Under the pieces are notes generated by a model. It was not told where the DNA came from and did not search any database. It was given only the letters and a program-made list of their open reading frames with translations. The translations under genes were made by a program, and so were the position numbers. Below, in pieces: positions 50,724 through 60,792 of a DNA stretch of 64,000 nt. The DNA is from Styela clava (taxonomy: Eukaryota; Chordata; Ascidiacea; Stolidobranchia; Styelidae). Location of the stretch: positions 11,966,001 to 12,030,000 of the forward strand of contig NC_135251.1 in NCBI RefSeq assembly GCF_964204865.1. The letters run 5' to 3'. Each line of letters begins with the position of its first letter. Position 1 is the first letter of the stretch.

Positions 50724-51284
50724 TCATGCATATAATAACCAGAACATTAATATACAAGCAATTCCAAGGAAGATTCTCGACAGCATTTGTTCATCTTGAT
50801 AATTAGGGTTATCTGGCCTCGGAGGGGGAGGTCGGCCGTCATTTATGTTAAAAAACGTTCCGAAAAGTCCAAAGGGAAAAGCACCAATACCGAATGACAT
50901 CTGAAATCCGCCATCACCAAAATTAAATCCGTGAAATCCATTCCTATTTTCTGGCTCTGGTCTCTGAGCTTGTGGCCTTTTAGGAATCTTATTCCGTGGA
51001 TCTTCCTGCTTGGTGCTACCTCGTCCGTAAAGAGGAATAACTTTGTCTCTATCGATTCCAGCTTTGCATACTGGGCATTCCTGTCGATGTGGTCTTGTTT
51101 CCAACCATTGAAGAAGACATGGCCAACAGAATAAGTGTCCACATAAACTAATGACAGCATCATTAGCTTCATCTAAACATATATTGCATTCAAATTGGCT
51201 GTTTTTATTCGCAGAAGCATTAGATGGTTCACTCGATGAATTTTCTCCATTTACTTCTTCGGATTTTGGTGTAGACTCGGCCAT
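50724..51284 (-). CDS. RNF185: RNF185/RNF5-type RING E3 ubiquitin ligase
   Basis: Single open frame of 186 aa. Ser/Asn/Glu-rich N terminus, then a C3HC4 RING with Cys33, Cys36, Cys48, His50, Cys53, Cys56, Cys70 and Cys73 ([20 protein letters not shown] opens it), then the family signature VIPLYGRG (82-89). Two hydrophobic stretches follow near the C terminus: [15 protein letters not shown] (131-145) and [16 protein letters not shown] (171-186). RNF185 and RNF5 are ER and mitochondrial membrane ligases that act in ER-associated degradation, with the RING in the cytosol. Length (186) lies between vertebrate RNF5 (180) and RNF185 (192), so the symbol may stand for their common ancestor. No intron interrupts the frame, whereas vertebrate orthologues have several; this could be intron loss or a functional retrocopy. 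Confidence 0.93.
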   Translation of the reverse strand: MAESTPKSEEVNGENSSSEPSNASANKNSQFECNICLDEANDAVISLCGHLFCWPCLLQWLETRPHRQECPVCKAGIDRDKVIPLYGRGSTKQEDPRNKIPKRPQAQRPEPENRNGFHGFNFGDGGFQMSFGIGAFPFGLFGTFFNINDGRPPPPRPDNPNYQDEQMLSRIFLGIACILMFWLLYA

Positions 51285-51309
51285 TGATATGTAATGTTCA
51301 GAAAGTTCT

Positions 51310-52350
51310 AAGTAATTAGTTTGATTCTGTCGAAAATATTAAGATGATTATGAAATGTCGTAACCTAAGCATTCGTTTTTAATAATATTTGTTCACAGTA
51401 AAAAAAAAGTAAACCTAATCATTTGCAAAAATTTACTCCTAAGTAAAGTCAAGAAAAACGACACTCATATAGATGAAAATACATAAAGTTTTTTGCTCTT
51501 GTCGCTGTGTTTAATCTTTGGCCATTTCGCTCATTTTAATGCGCATAGCCGCATTCTCTTCTCTTGCCTGATTTGAAACGTACACATTTTAGATTAAAAT
51601 GGTGTTGTTAATGGAAGTGGTCATGTTTGCTCACTCAAAGGTAATAAATTAATTGAAACATGCGCGCACATACATACATCTATACATACAGACATACAAT
51701 CACGCAGACAAAATAAAATCAGAAGGGAAAAAAAAAGAAAAACATTAGACCGCCATCGGGTGCGAATGTGGTATTAAACAGTGGAGTACCGGAGTAAGAA
51801 ATTTCAAGACTAAAACTTGGAAAACCGGACAAACAGGATTGAATACAGACTAGCTTGTATATCATTTATACATTGGAGCTGCTTTAAAAAGATTTGCGTT
51901 GATCATTTGTTGACAGCAAGCTCCGGAATGTTGGACTTTGCTAAGACTAAAACATTTACTCCAATTTCTACGTATTCGAACCAATTTTGTAACATACAGA
52001 CATACGAAGCAACGCCCAAAACTAGTTTTCATGTTTGTTGTTTAGCTTTATTTGTTTACAAAAAACAGCAGCTAATCAATTATTTGTTATTATTGGTATT
52101 CACATTTCGGCACAGGCACCGTCACATAACTATTTGTTTTTATATTCTACACAGCTTTCACTCATCAAAATTAGTAAGCTTCGCCCGTGAAATTCATTTT
52201 CTGGTGATCATGTACTTCGTTCATTAATTTATTCTAGTATGATTGTCATGATGTGTAATCATTTTCCTGTTTTGCCCATTTTCCCGACCTTCCAGTTGCC
52301 CTTGTCTGTGTTTTGTTATTTTAATTTGTGTTGTAGACGAAAGATCGAAA
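51310..52350. other. Intergenic, one unassigned open frame
   Basis: An open frame of 136 codons at 51817-52227 on the plus strand has no motif I recognise and ends in a hydrophobic stretch. Its 3' side (52225-52335) resembles a LINE 3' tail also seen at 54330-54480. Probably not a gene. Confidence 0.35.
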
Positions 52351-52352
52351 TA

Positions 52353-53208
52353 AGGATAGGATTCACATATTTATCTCGGGAGAGAGGAAAGGAAACAAGA
52401 CGGCTAATCATATGGCGAACCACGGCAGCACGGCCTCTCGTCCGGTTACCAGTCCAGGTCGGGTATGGGATTAGTTAGCCAGTTATTTTGTTTTCGAAGC
52501 ATGGATTTGATGATGAAGGAAGCCAGGAAGCAGTAAACGACCAGCGGTTACGTGAACCACCCTATGGCGGTGAGGAGTCCAGCAATCCTCTCGCACATGA
52601 TCATCCCCGCATCCGCATGGGATTCAAACCTGCGAACCCACGCAGGGTGCGGTACCGTAAATCAGAGATGTGGTGGCGAGTGTATTCCTAACACTTAGCA
52701 CGATGTGCCACAACGTCGAAGTAAAATTGTACCGCACCGTATATTAAGATACCGGTACCGGTACCGGTATAGACCTACTATTACTGTATTACTTCTGCAC
52801 TTTAGTACCGGTACTTGGAAAAAGAGAAATAGACAAACGAAACAAAACAAAGAAAGAAAATACAAATTGGGTCACACCATATTCCAGTATTCGGCAGGAT
52901 GCCAGTATTCAGGTACCGGTACCGTAATACAGTACGGTGCCGGTACCGGTACAGTACCGGTATTACCGTAATACCTAATCTTGTACCGGTAAGGATTGTC
53001 GTTACCGGTACCATAAATCTGTAAATGCTGACGGCTTCCTCCACCACCAAGTCCATGCTTCCGAAAAACAAACAATACAGTAAAACTAATCCCATACCCG
53101 ACTTGGAATGCTAACCGGACGAGAGGCCGTGGTTCGCCATATGCATAAGCCGTCTTATCGGCTTTCCTCTCCCCCTGGATAAATATGTAAATCCTATCCT
53201 ATCCTGAC
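52353..53208. mobile_element. Long-inverted-repeat element around a GGTACC-rich core
   Basis: Left arm 52353-52530 starts aggataggattcacatattt and holds cacggcctctcgtccggtta. The right arm 53030-53208 is its reverse complement, ending atcctatcctatcc. Single-arm copies occur at 40441-40585 and, inverted, at 60712-60792. Between the arms is a segment with a B-box-like gggattcaaacctgcg and then a KpnI-site-rich repeat. Confidence 0.65.
52740..53015. repeat. Imperfect ACCGGT / GGTACC repeat tract
   Basis: The hexanucleotide ggtacc / accggt recurs many times (for example ataccggtaccggtaccggt at about 52750 and runs at 52913-52960 and 53003-53011), with AT-rich interruptions. Because the motif is its own reverse complement the tract can form cruciform structures. 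Confidence 0.8.
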
Positions 53209-53474
53209 CAAAACCACGCTTGGGATTTGCCAAATATCCAACTGAAATATTATACGAATCATCGACACACAATCTGAACCTTCAATCACAGTTAACAATC
53301 TTACAGATTCTTAGATATGAACAGGATGAAAGCGAGCAGTCGCAGGCATGTGATCAACAACACGTCATAAATTCACAAAAATTGATCACGGTCTGCTCGA
53401 CAAGTAGAATCACATGAAAGACAGTCATCACTGAGTTTTTTGGTCATTATTGGACACGAAATCTAGATAAGATA

Positions 53475-54763
53475 GACTTTTCCCCGGTCCTTCCTTGACC
53501 CCTGAAATATTCTCCCTGTACTTTGGTTGAGCCTGGCTGGATGTTTGTGACCTGTCGGATATTGGATTAAGTTAGGGTTGCCATATTTTCGTGACATCAA
53601 AGCAATGGACCTTTCCCCGAGCATGGACTTCCTTGTTTACTTCGTGACATTGGCCAATCAGCAAGATGCAAAAAGTGACGTAACAATGCCCCCTTTTCGC
53701 ATTCGCTCAGACACTTTTCTCACTCAGACAGATTTTCAAGCGTGATTGTAAACATTACCTCGTTTTCGCGTTTTTGAACTCTATTCGTTAGTTTTCAGTT
53801 GTGTTTTGGGAACTTAAATAAAAATCAGATAATTCAATTCAATTCAATGTTAGTGGAAACAAATGGAATACAAAAATTAGAAACAATCAACATCCTAATT
53901 GATGGACAACGAAATAATAGACTACTTTGGCATTGCTGTACAGGCTACCCAAGATTCCAATTTTACATATTTGCTTTGCAAAGAACTAAGGAAAAAGAGA
54001 TGGACAGGCATTTTCTATGAAACATTGCACCTAGCACACTACAGCACATCACAACGTCGGATTTTATTTACAAAGAGGAAATCAACCAAAAGACATTTCG
54101 ATTTATTTATTACTCATTCTGACACTGCTTTTATCTAACTCACTAGTTCGCACTTGTTTACGCCAATTTAATAAACACAGCCCGAATCATGTCCATTTCG
54201 ACGTAAACAGTTTTAAATTAGAACCTACGCACCTGCATTTTGTTTGTAACACAAGTTAGACGCCCGGACGTTGGAACGATAACACGTTCGTGTTTTTATC
54301 TTTTTTTTGTAATATGTTTGTGAGTGTAATATCATGGGTGAACAGGCACATGTATTTATACGTGTTTTAAACCCTACTCGAGGTTTTGCCTGTTTTCCCG
54401 ATTTCCCATTATTCTGTGTGTTTGTTTTATGTGTTCATTATTTGTTATGTGTATGTTTTTTTGGGGAAATCAAAATAAAGATTATTATTATTATTATTAT
54501 TATTATCACTCTGTCTTTCTAGGAGTTTTAATTTAATTGCAGTAATAAAAATTAGGCTGTGATAGACTAGCCTGAAATTCTTTACCGGTACTTTTAAAAA
54601 ACAGATTGTTGTATGCGATGAATCATAATGATGGTTTGAAACACATACCCCATTTTACAGACGCCAACTCGCAAAAGCACTCTTGAAATAGCCTTGACAA
54701 TTTTGCAATGGTAAAGTATAGGGAGAATTTTCCGAGGGTCAAAGGTCGGGGAAAGGTCCATAG
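53475..54763. mobile_element. TIR transposon, about 1.3 kb
   Basis: Left end ttttccccggtccttccttg and the run aatattctccctgtactttg are matched in reverse at 54717-54763 (agtatagggagaattttccg, ggtcggggaaaggtcc). Inside are a short frame at 53899-54138 (no recognised domain) and a LINE-like 3' tail at 54330-54507. A related piece, inverted, is at about 32820-32915 (tgcatctcgctgatt, ggaagtaaacaagg). Confidence 0.5.
54479..54507 (+). repeat. ATT microsatellite at a LINE-like 3' end
   Basis: aataaag followed by about eight att units, the usual tail of a non-LTR element. Confidence 0.75.
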
Positions 54764-55058
54764 ACATCAATCATGATGGCCATGGGCCGAAATCTGTAAA
54801 GCGCTTAAAAATCGAATTCGTGGTGACCCTCGAGGGGGAACCTAAATTTTGGTGGGTCAAAATGCTAAAAGCCTAATTTACTAAATATAAAAAATTGACA
54901 TCTCCAAAGTGGAGCATTACGTCACAATTAACGATGACGTCAATTGCCCTTTCAACCCATATATACCATATAATATTCTACTTAAACCTGAGATTTGTAC
55001 GTACAATACCTTCTATTTTTTTAGCTTTAAATTTTACATTAGGGGCCTACATTTACAT

Positions 55059-55076
55059 CCCCCCCCCCCCCCCCCC
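55059..55076 (+). repeat. Poly-C run of about 18 bases
   Basis: Uninterrupted cytosines, the longest homopolymer of its kind here; length is likely to be unreliable in assembly. Confidence 0.9.
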
Positions 55077-55124
55077 ACGGCTGTCTTCATTGACTATATT
55101 GTCATCGAAAGTTCATGCGACAAA

Positions 55125-55240
55125 ACGTTGAAGTTATTCAATTATGTAACACGATAAATACATCTGCTACAGATTATTACATTAATAAAATTTGCACAGA
55201 AATATGAATAAGTTACTCGTTAAATCTTGTATCCATTGAT
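55125..55240 (+). repeat. Local repeat D, copy 1
   Basis: gttattcaattatgtaacac through gttaaatcttgtatccattg. Direct copies are at 56945-57085 and 62036-62180, so it lies on both sides of the peptide gene. Confidence 0.7.
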
Positions 55241-55378
55241 TATGTTTGTTAGCTTCATTTAAAATTCGCCTTTCCGGTTCGTCATGAAAGCGCTCCGTTA
55301 AATCTCCCACGTGTCAGAAGCCTAAAATCGACACCGGTATTTTTTTGTTCTTCGTACTTTTTATGTACAGTGGTTATT

Positions 55379-55711
55379 AATATTTCTCTGTTTATACCCG
55401 AGGCCGTAAGAAAACAGTCAAGAACAGTATAATATTCCACGGCTTTCCTTGGCATCCAGTAAGATATGAACCTGATGTGAGCCTACAGGAGGTCACGATA
55501 CCCGCAACAAAAGCACGGGCCGCAGAGATCTTTTCTCGATTACAGTATACCCAGCGGGATTTCGTGCCTGATTCCAAATCAAAGATGTGTTTAGTTTGTT
55601 CCCAAGTTCTTTTCAATACTCACTGCGGACATACGTACTGCAGAAACTTCCTGATGCCTCGTTTGCCTTTTATATTGGAAACGAAACAGAAGCAAAATTC
55701 TCACTCGTGTT
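55379..55711 (+). pseudogene. Unrecognised ORF fragment with RING-like cysteines
   Basis: An open stretch with no ATG at its start reads GRKKTVKNSIIFHGFPWHPV, then ARAAEIFSRLQYTQRDFVPD, then CLVCSQVLFNTHCGHTYCRN. The last part has the Cys-x2-Cys, Cys-x-His-x2-Cys spacing of half a RING finger, but the second half of the zinc site is missing. The nearest look-alikes I know are LONRF/TRAF-type RING proteins, which is weak. It is probably a fragment of a gene or a retrocopy. Confidence 0.35.
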
Positions 55712-55796
55712 AATTGTGTCTGAGTATGATTTGGCATGGACCTGCTTTCTTTATATAAAATGTTTTCTGTGTGCTTTTTTACCCATAGACGAACAG

Positions 55797-55945
55797 TGAG
55801 TGCCCGACGTTGTATTTATTGTGCATATATATGTTATTATTTTATGTTTAATTCATGAAATATTTTGCCAATCCTCGAGTACATTTTAATCAATTTCACC
55901 GGCCCGTCAGGGTGAAAAGATTGGGAACCTGCTCTAGATGAAGTT
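55797..55945 (+). repeat. Local repeat B, copy 1 (hAT-like tail)
   Basis: gtgagtgcccg..ttgtatttattgtgcatatatatg through gtcagggtgaaaagattggg. Copy 2 is at 61248-61395. The gggaacc(act)g end suggests the tail of a hAT-like element. Confidence 0.65.
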
Positions 55946-56597
55946 GGGACAGACTATTTATTACCACAGCTTATGGCGACCCACTTAACTTTAATTTGAT
56001 TTTTTTTATGACATAACACAGCAATGGCTAATCATCGCAAAACTAACGTGTTTCCTCGAAATGAAGACCTAGTCTGAAAATAAGATAATAATTTGAATTT
56101 TCAAAATGATTTTAATTAAACCCTACCCTTAAAATAAATTTAAAATGTGTGGAAGAGGAAAGGTTCATTGGCCCGAGGTAAGATAAAGATCACACCACTG
56201 TTCAAGATTGTGTGATATCACAATTATGATATTTTTCACTTGATTTTTGTATAGGAAATACAAATAAAAACAATAGATGTCGGTTTTTATATGATGTTTA
56301 GTGAAAATCTTGTGATTTTCTACAATTCAAATTTTATTTTTGATAAATGAACACAAAAGAGCTCTTCCAAAAAAAATAGTGTTATTCTTCAAAAAAAAAT
56401 AAATCTAAATCCTGTCTAAATTTCGGGGAAACACGATAAGAAGTGCTGTATAGCGTACAAAACTGCTATGCTTGAAAAAGCCACATGGTCATTCTTTGTC
56501 TAGCAATATTTTGTTACTTTGAGAAGATCGTGAAAAGGAAATTTTCACAGATTAGAATTTTAATTTAATTTCTTTTGTTTTTTAGAAGATTTATTAC

Positions 56598-57085
56598 AAC
56601 AATATGTTGGTACCATCTGGTCCATTCATAAAACATGATAAAGTTTAAAACAACTTAATTATGATTTTACTGTAATAAAACAACTAAATGATATTACTTA
56701 GCTTGAAACATACGTCTGTTATAGAAATACAGTTTATTAAAAAATTTCCCCCAATTTGCTCAGAAATTTTGCAACACCATATTGCGTTTTTTAAATTGAG
56801 TTACTGATATATCTTTGTATAAATAAAACGGGCAATTTATAATAATTTCCGCTTTGATTCATTAGTTATATATTCCATGAAAAATTGAGTCTGGTATCAG
56901 TTAATCTGTTTTATTGCATAATAATTATTGGATAGACCAGGAGCTGCCAATATATTGATGACATGAGTTTTCGTCGAAATATTTCAAGTTATTCAATTAT
57001 GTAACACGATAAATACATCTGCTGCAGATTATTACATTAATAAAATGTGCACATAAATATGAAGTTACTCATTAAATCTTTTTAT
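56598..57085 (+). repeat. Local repeats C and D, left of the peptide gene
   Basis: Part C (about 56598-56935) contains aatttcccccaatttgctca and is present in reverse orientation at 61705-62033. Part D (56945-57085) contains acacgataaatacatctgct and is repeated in direct orientation at 62036-62180 and 55125-55240. Confidence 0.7.
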
Positions 57086-57327
57086 CCATTGAAAATGTTT
57101 GTCAGCTTCTTTGTTTCCCCATAAAGTTCTTAGATTGCAATAGTTTTATCATGCCAATCAGTATAACTTATGTACGATCGTTTCATCAAATGATTTTTAT
57201 GTATATTTTGTATGTAAGTTCGATCAAAGAGTCAAATCTTGTTGTTGTATTCATGTACACGTTAGTGAACGAAACCATCGTTTTGCATTTTATGCTGGCA
57301 CTATTCTTCTTCTAGTTGTTCTTTGTC

Positions 57328-57537
57328 ACAGAAAAAATCGCCTTTCTCTTTGATTACTGGAACCATCGCTTTGAAATTTTCAGTGCTCAAAGATTAAATT
57401 TTTCTCTAGAAGGCTATTACTTTTATTTATTTCAAATATTCCGGTGAGCTATATGGGATTTTTTTTTGTGTGCCATGACGTCATCGACATCTGCCACTAG
57501 GTGGTGTCCATATATTTGAGCACAGCCCTCTTGTTTA
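57328..57537 (-). repeat. Interspersed repeat, inverted copy of 31775-31990
   Basis: Reads gtgtccatatatttgagc and tttgaaattttcagtg, the reverse complement of the segment nested in the hAT relic of GALM intron 5. It lies about 260 bp upstream of the peptide gene start codon. Confidence 0.65.
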
Positions 57538-57720
57538 TTAGATTATTATAAATCGAATATCTAATACTAGCTACAAACCGCGTCCAATTCATGGTAACTA
57601 GTAAAAAGTACTCAATATTTATTTATACGAATGTAATCAGAAAAAATATTTCATGGAATAATACAAACATCTGTAATCATTATTAATGAAACATCTGCTA
57701 ACACACAGGAAAGAGAAAAG

Positions 57721-57727
57721 TATAAAA
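57721..57727 (+). promoter_or_regulatory. Probable TATA box of the peptide gene
   Basis: The string tataaaa lies 79 bp upstream of the ATG at 57800, which would place transcription start near 57750 and give a 5' UTR of about 50 bp. The match and spacing are seen; promoter activity is inferred. Confidence 0.45.
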
Positions 57728-57799
57728 ATGCGAATGTTGTGGACAGCCCACACAGTCGATTTCAGTCTACCAAACAAGACAACTTCAAATCGAAGAAAA

Positions 57800-60418
57800 A
57801 TGTCGGCAAAGATTGCAGTATTTATCATGGCCATGATGGTCTGCAGTTTTGGATTGATCAGGTTAGTTGACATTGATTGCTTCATTGCGCCATCGAATGT
57901 TGTCACTTTTCAAACATTCTAATTTATTTTAATTTTGAATTGAAATGAACCATTAAATCCTACCAATGTCTTTCAACCGGATTTTTTATAATTACTAACT
58001 AATCAATATTCATTCATTTTCCACAGCGCAAAGACTCTCGGGAATCGTAAGTTGATGACTTTTCATTGTCTAACTGTAAATAATTGTGTCGAATAAGTTC
58101 TAAACTTCAACTACAATTTCTTTATTTCGTGCGAAATGTTTCAAAATTGAGTTTAGTTTTCTTTTAGAAACTCTTTAAATTGTTGGAGTTTGATTGAACA
58201 TGTGACTCACTTTGCCTGATACTTTCAATTTTGTAGAAAGTTTTTGGATTCATGTTTCCCAAATTTTTCCGAAAAAGCATCGATCAAAATACAGTTTTTT
58301 TCTCAAACTTTTTAAAATATGAAACACCAAAACTAGCGTAACTCAATATTTTGATATTTGATAGTTTGTCTGATTTTGGTCGGCATGTTATTTAAAACTT
58401 TTTTCTATGCAATGAATACGCGGTATGATTTTTCTACATTTTAATTTGTCTCTATCGCAATACGTGTGTGTGTTGACAAAAATAAATCCTTCATTTTCTC
58501 TTATACCGGTATGTTGGTTGTGATCACGAAAACAGGTCTGGACTCGTGTTCTACACCCTTGAATTACCAAATAACAAAACGCCGATTTTTTCTCCCAGGG
58601 GATGAGAAGTCCGGCATTTTGTGGATGCCAGATCCACCAATTATTTAACCTCATATGTCGTGGGACAACAATGATCGTGAGAGATTTTGGGGTTTGTTCG
58701 TTCCTTTGGGGAAAAAAGCCATCGAGGAAATAGGTAATTCTAAATAGTATCTAATACAAGTGACATTTCAATCAAAATGTTGAAATTTCAGTTCGTTACG
58801 ATATTTTTGTAACATCAACAGGTGATCAGTCTAAGAAGACATTGCGTTCGCCCGATAACGAAGATAATGAGAGATTTTGGGGTTTGTTCGTTCCTTTGGT
58901 GAAAAAAGCTATCGAGGAAATAGGTAATTCTAAATAGTATCTAATACAAGTGACATTTCAATCAAAATGTTGCAATTTCAGTTCTTTACGATATTATTAT
59001 AATAATAACAGGTGATCAGTCTAAGAAGATATTGCGTTCGCCCGGAAATAAAGTTAATGAGAGATTTTGGGGTTTGTTCGTTCCATTGGTAAAAAAAGCT
59101 ATCGAGGAAATAGGTAATTCTGAATAGTATCTAATACAAGTGACATTTCAATCAAAATATTGAAATTTCAGTTCTTTACGATATTTTTGTAACATTAACA
59201 GGTGATCAGTCTAAGAAGACATTGCGTTCGCCCGATAACGAAGATAATGAGAGATTTTGGGGTTTGTTCGTTCCTTTGGTGAAAAAAGCCATCGAGGAAA
59301 TAGGTAATTCTAAATAGTATCTAATACAAGTGACATTTCAATCAAAATATTGAAATTTCAGTTCTTTACGATATTTTTGTAACATTAACAGGTGATCAGT
59401 CTAAGAAGACATTGCGTTCGCCCGATAACGAAGATAATGAGAGATTTTGGGGTTTGTTCGTTCCTTTGGTGAAAAAAGCCATCGAGGAAATAGGTAATTC
59501 TAAATAGTATCTAATACAAGTGACATTTCAATCAAAATATTGAAATTTCAGTTCTTTACGATATTTTTGTAACATTAACAGGTGATCAGTCTAAGAAGAC
59601 ATTGCGTTCGCCTGATAACGAAGATAATGAGAGATTGTGGGGTTTGTTCGTTCCTTTGGTGAAAAAAGCTATCGAGGAAATAGGTAATTCTGAATACTGA
59701 ATAGTATCTAATACAAGTGACATTTCAATCAAAATGTTGAAATTTCAGTTCTTTACGATATTATTATAATAATAACAGGTGATCAGTCTAAGAAGACATT
59801 GCGTTCGCCCGACAATGAAGATAATGAGAGAATGTGGCCTGCTGGCATGTTTAGTTGGGGAGTACTGGGAAACAAGGACACAGGTAATTATAAATAGTAT
59901 CTTAATTTTCTTGGTTGAATAATCAGATTGCATTACTTATGTATGCGGAAAATTTATTTATTTTTCCGAAATGCTTTGCAATTTCTGAATAAATTTTAAA
60001 TAACAGATATGAATTATTCTGAATTTTAAGCTTTGTAACAATTGTTGTGATTGTAACAGGTGACCAATCCGAAGAAGCATCGCGTTCATTTGATGACAAC
60101 GATCACGAAAAGGGTACATATTGGACCTGGTGGATGCGCTGAAAACGTTGATCCTATAGGACAGGTAATTGTAATTATGATTTGTATGATATTGTTTGTT
60201 TGCGATTTTCCGTTTGTCTTTAATATTTAAACATGCATTAGCTTTCGTATCATTTCGACATTTGATATATATATATACCTTAATTGATTATGCTTTGCTA
60301 CCTTGATACTTCACAATGTATAACAGTGTATTTATTAATTTTTTTTCCATGTTTGGATCTTCTTCCTGACAATACAGATGACGACTCGATAGTGACGGAT
60401 TCAGACAACGAATTTTGA
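57800..60418 (+). CDS. Secreted multi-repeat peptide precursor, tandem-exon gene
   Basis: I do not recognise the family. Exon 1 is 57800-57861 and starts at the ATG of a hydrophobic signal peptide (MSAKIAVFIMAMMVCSFGLI). Exon 2 is a 20-nt mini-exon, 58027-58046. Five near-identical 102-nt exons follow at 58822-58923, 59012-59113, 59202-59303, 59392-59493 and 59582-59683. A divergent 105-nt exon is at 59779-59883 and the last exon is 60378-60418 with stop TGA. All repeat exons are phase 1-1 with acag/gtaat borders. The join reads 738 nt, 245 aa. Each repeat encodes a hydrophilic spacer (DQSKKTLRSPDNEDNE) and an amphipathic core (RFWGLFVPLVKKAIEEIG) whose final Gly precedes Asp-Gln. Seen: frame, phases, repeats. 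Inferred: a secreted precursor cut into several short, possibly C-amidated peptides (antimicrobial or signalling). Two further exon-like copies, 58599-58733 and 60060-60164, carry in-frame stops and are left out of this model. Confidence 0.75.
58599..60164 (+). repeat. 190-bp exon-intron tandem array in the peptide gene
   Basis: Eight exon-like copies lie head to tail. Copies 1-5 have exactly 102 bp of exon and 88 bp of intron after them (95 bp after copy 5). Copies 3 and 4 (59202-59391 and 59392-59581) are identical by eye over all 190 bp, intron included, so duplication or conversion is recent. Copy 2 differs in its spacer by amino-acid changes (Asp to Gly, Glu to Lys, Asp to Val), but its core differs only at silent third positions. 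Copy 5 has Leu for Phe in the core. Copy 6 keeps the spacer and has an unrelated core (RMWPAGMFSWGVLGNKDT). Copy 0 (58599-58733) has a longer unrelated 5' part with TAA at 58646. Copy 7 (60060-60164) is the most diverged, with TGA at 60140 and another at 60149. Confidence 0.85.
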
Positions 60419-60454
60419 TTTGAATATTTTTTCTTGCCAAACCTTATTATTCAG

Positions 60455-60460
60455 AATAAA
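60455..60460 (+). terminator. Polyadenylation signal AATAAA of the peptide gene
   Basis: A canonical AATAAA lies 37 bp after the TGA at 60416-60418. The flanking 3' UTR is alignable with the inverted paralogue near 63.6 kb, although the hexamer itself is not preserved there. Confidence 0.6.
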
Positions 60461-60711
60461 AGATTCTAATGCATAAAACGTTTAGTTAAATTGTATCACG
60501 GATAATGAGAAGAAAAGCGTAGAAATAGAATTAACAGTGTCTAAGTTAGTTTGCGCATAAAATTATATGTACGTTTTGTACTGATTAAAACACGCGAGTA
60601 TGACCTGGGAAATCAAAATTTTGAACCAATACCTCACGAGAGTTTTTTTAAATATATAAATCAATGGAGTCTCACGTTCCAACAGATATTATATTTTTTC
60701 TTTGCGCTTGC

Positions 60712-60792
60712 CGTGGTCCGCCATCTGATTAAGCCGTCTTGTCGGCTTCCCTTTCTCCCGAGATAAATATCTAAATCCTTTCCTATCCTGCC
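60712..60792 (-). repeat. Interspersed repeat, truncated inverted arm of the same family
   Basis: cgtggtccgccatctgattaagccgtcttg through cctttcctatcctg, the reverse complement of the 40441-40585 family; about 250 bp downstream of the peptide gene polyadenylation signal. Confidence 0.6.

Noticed and set aside
50843-51172. A 109-codon minus-strand frame
   Set aside because: Overlapping shadow of the RNF185-like gene in another frame.
52580-52700. A tRNA gene at the B-box-like gggattcaaacctgcg
   Set aside because: No cloverleaf could be drawn; more likely a SINE-type promoter remnant within the repeat element.
54895-55157. Overlapping plus-strand frames with a proline run
   Set aside because: They exist only because a poly-C run is translated as proline.
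58599-60164. A CRISPR-like or satellite array
   Set aside because: The period is an exon-intron unit with splice sites and one open phase; the genome is eukaryotic and the repeats encode protein.
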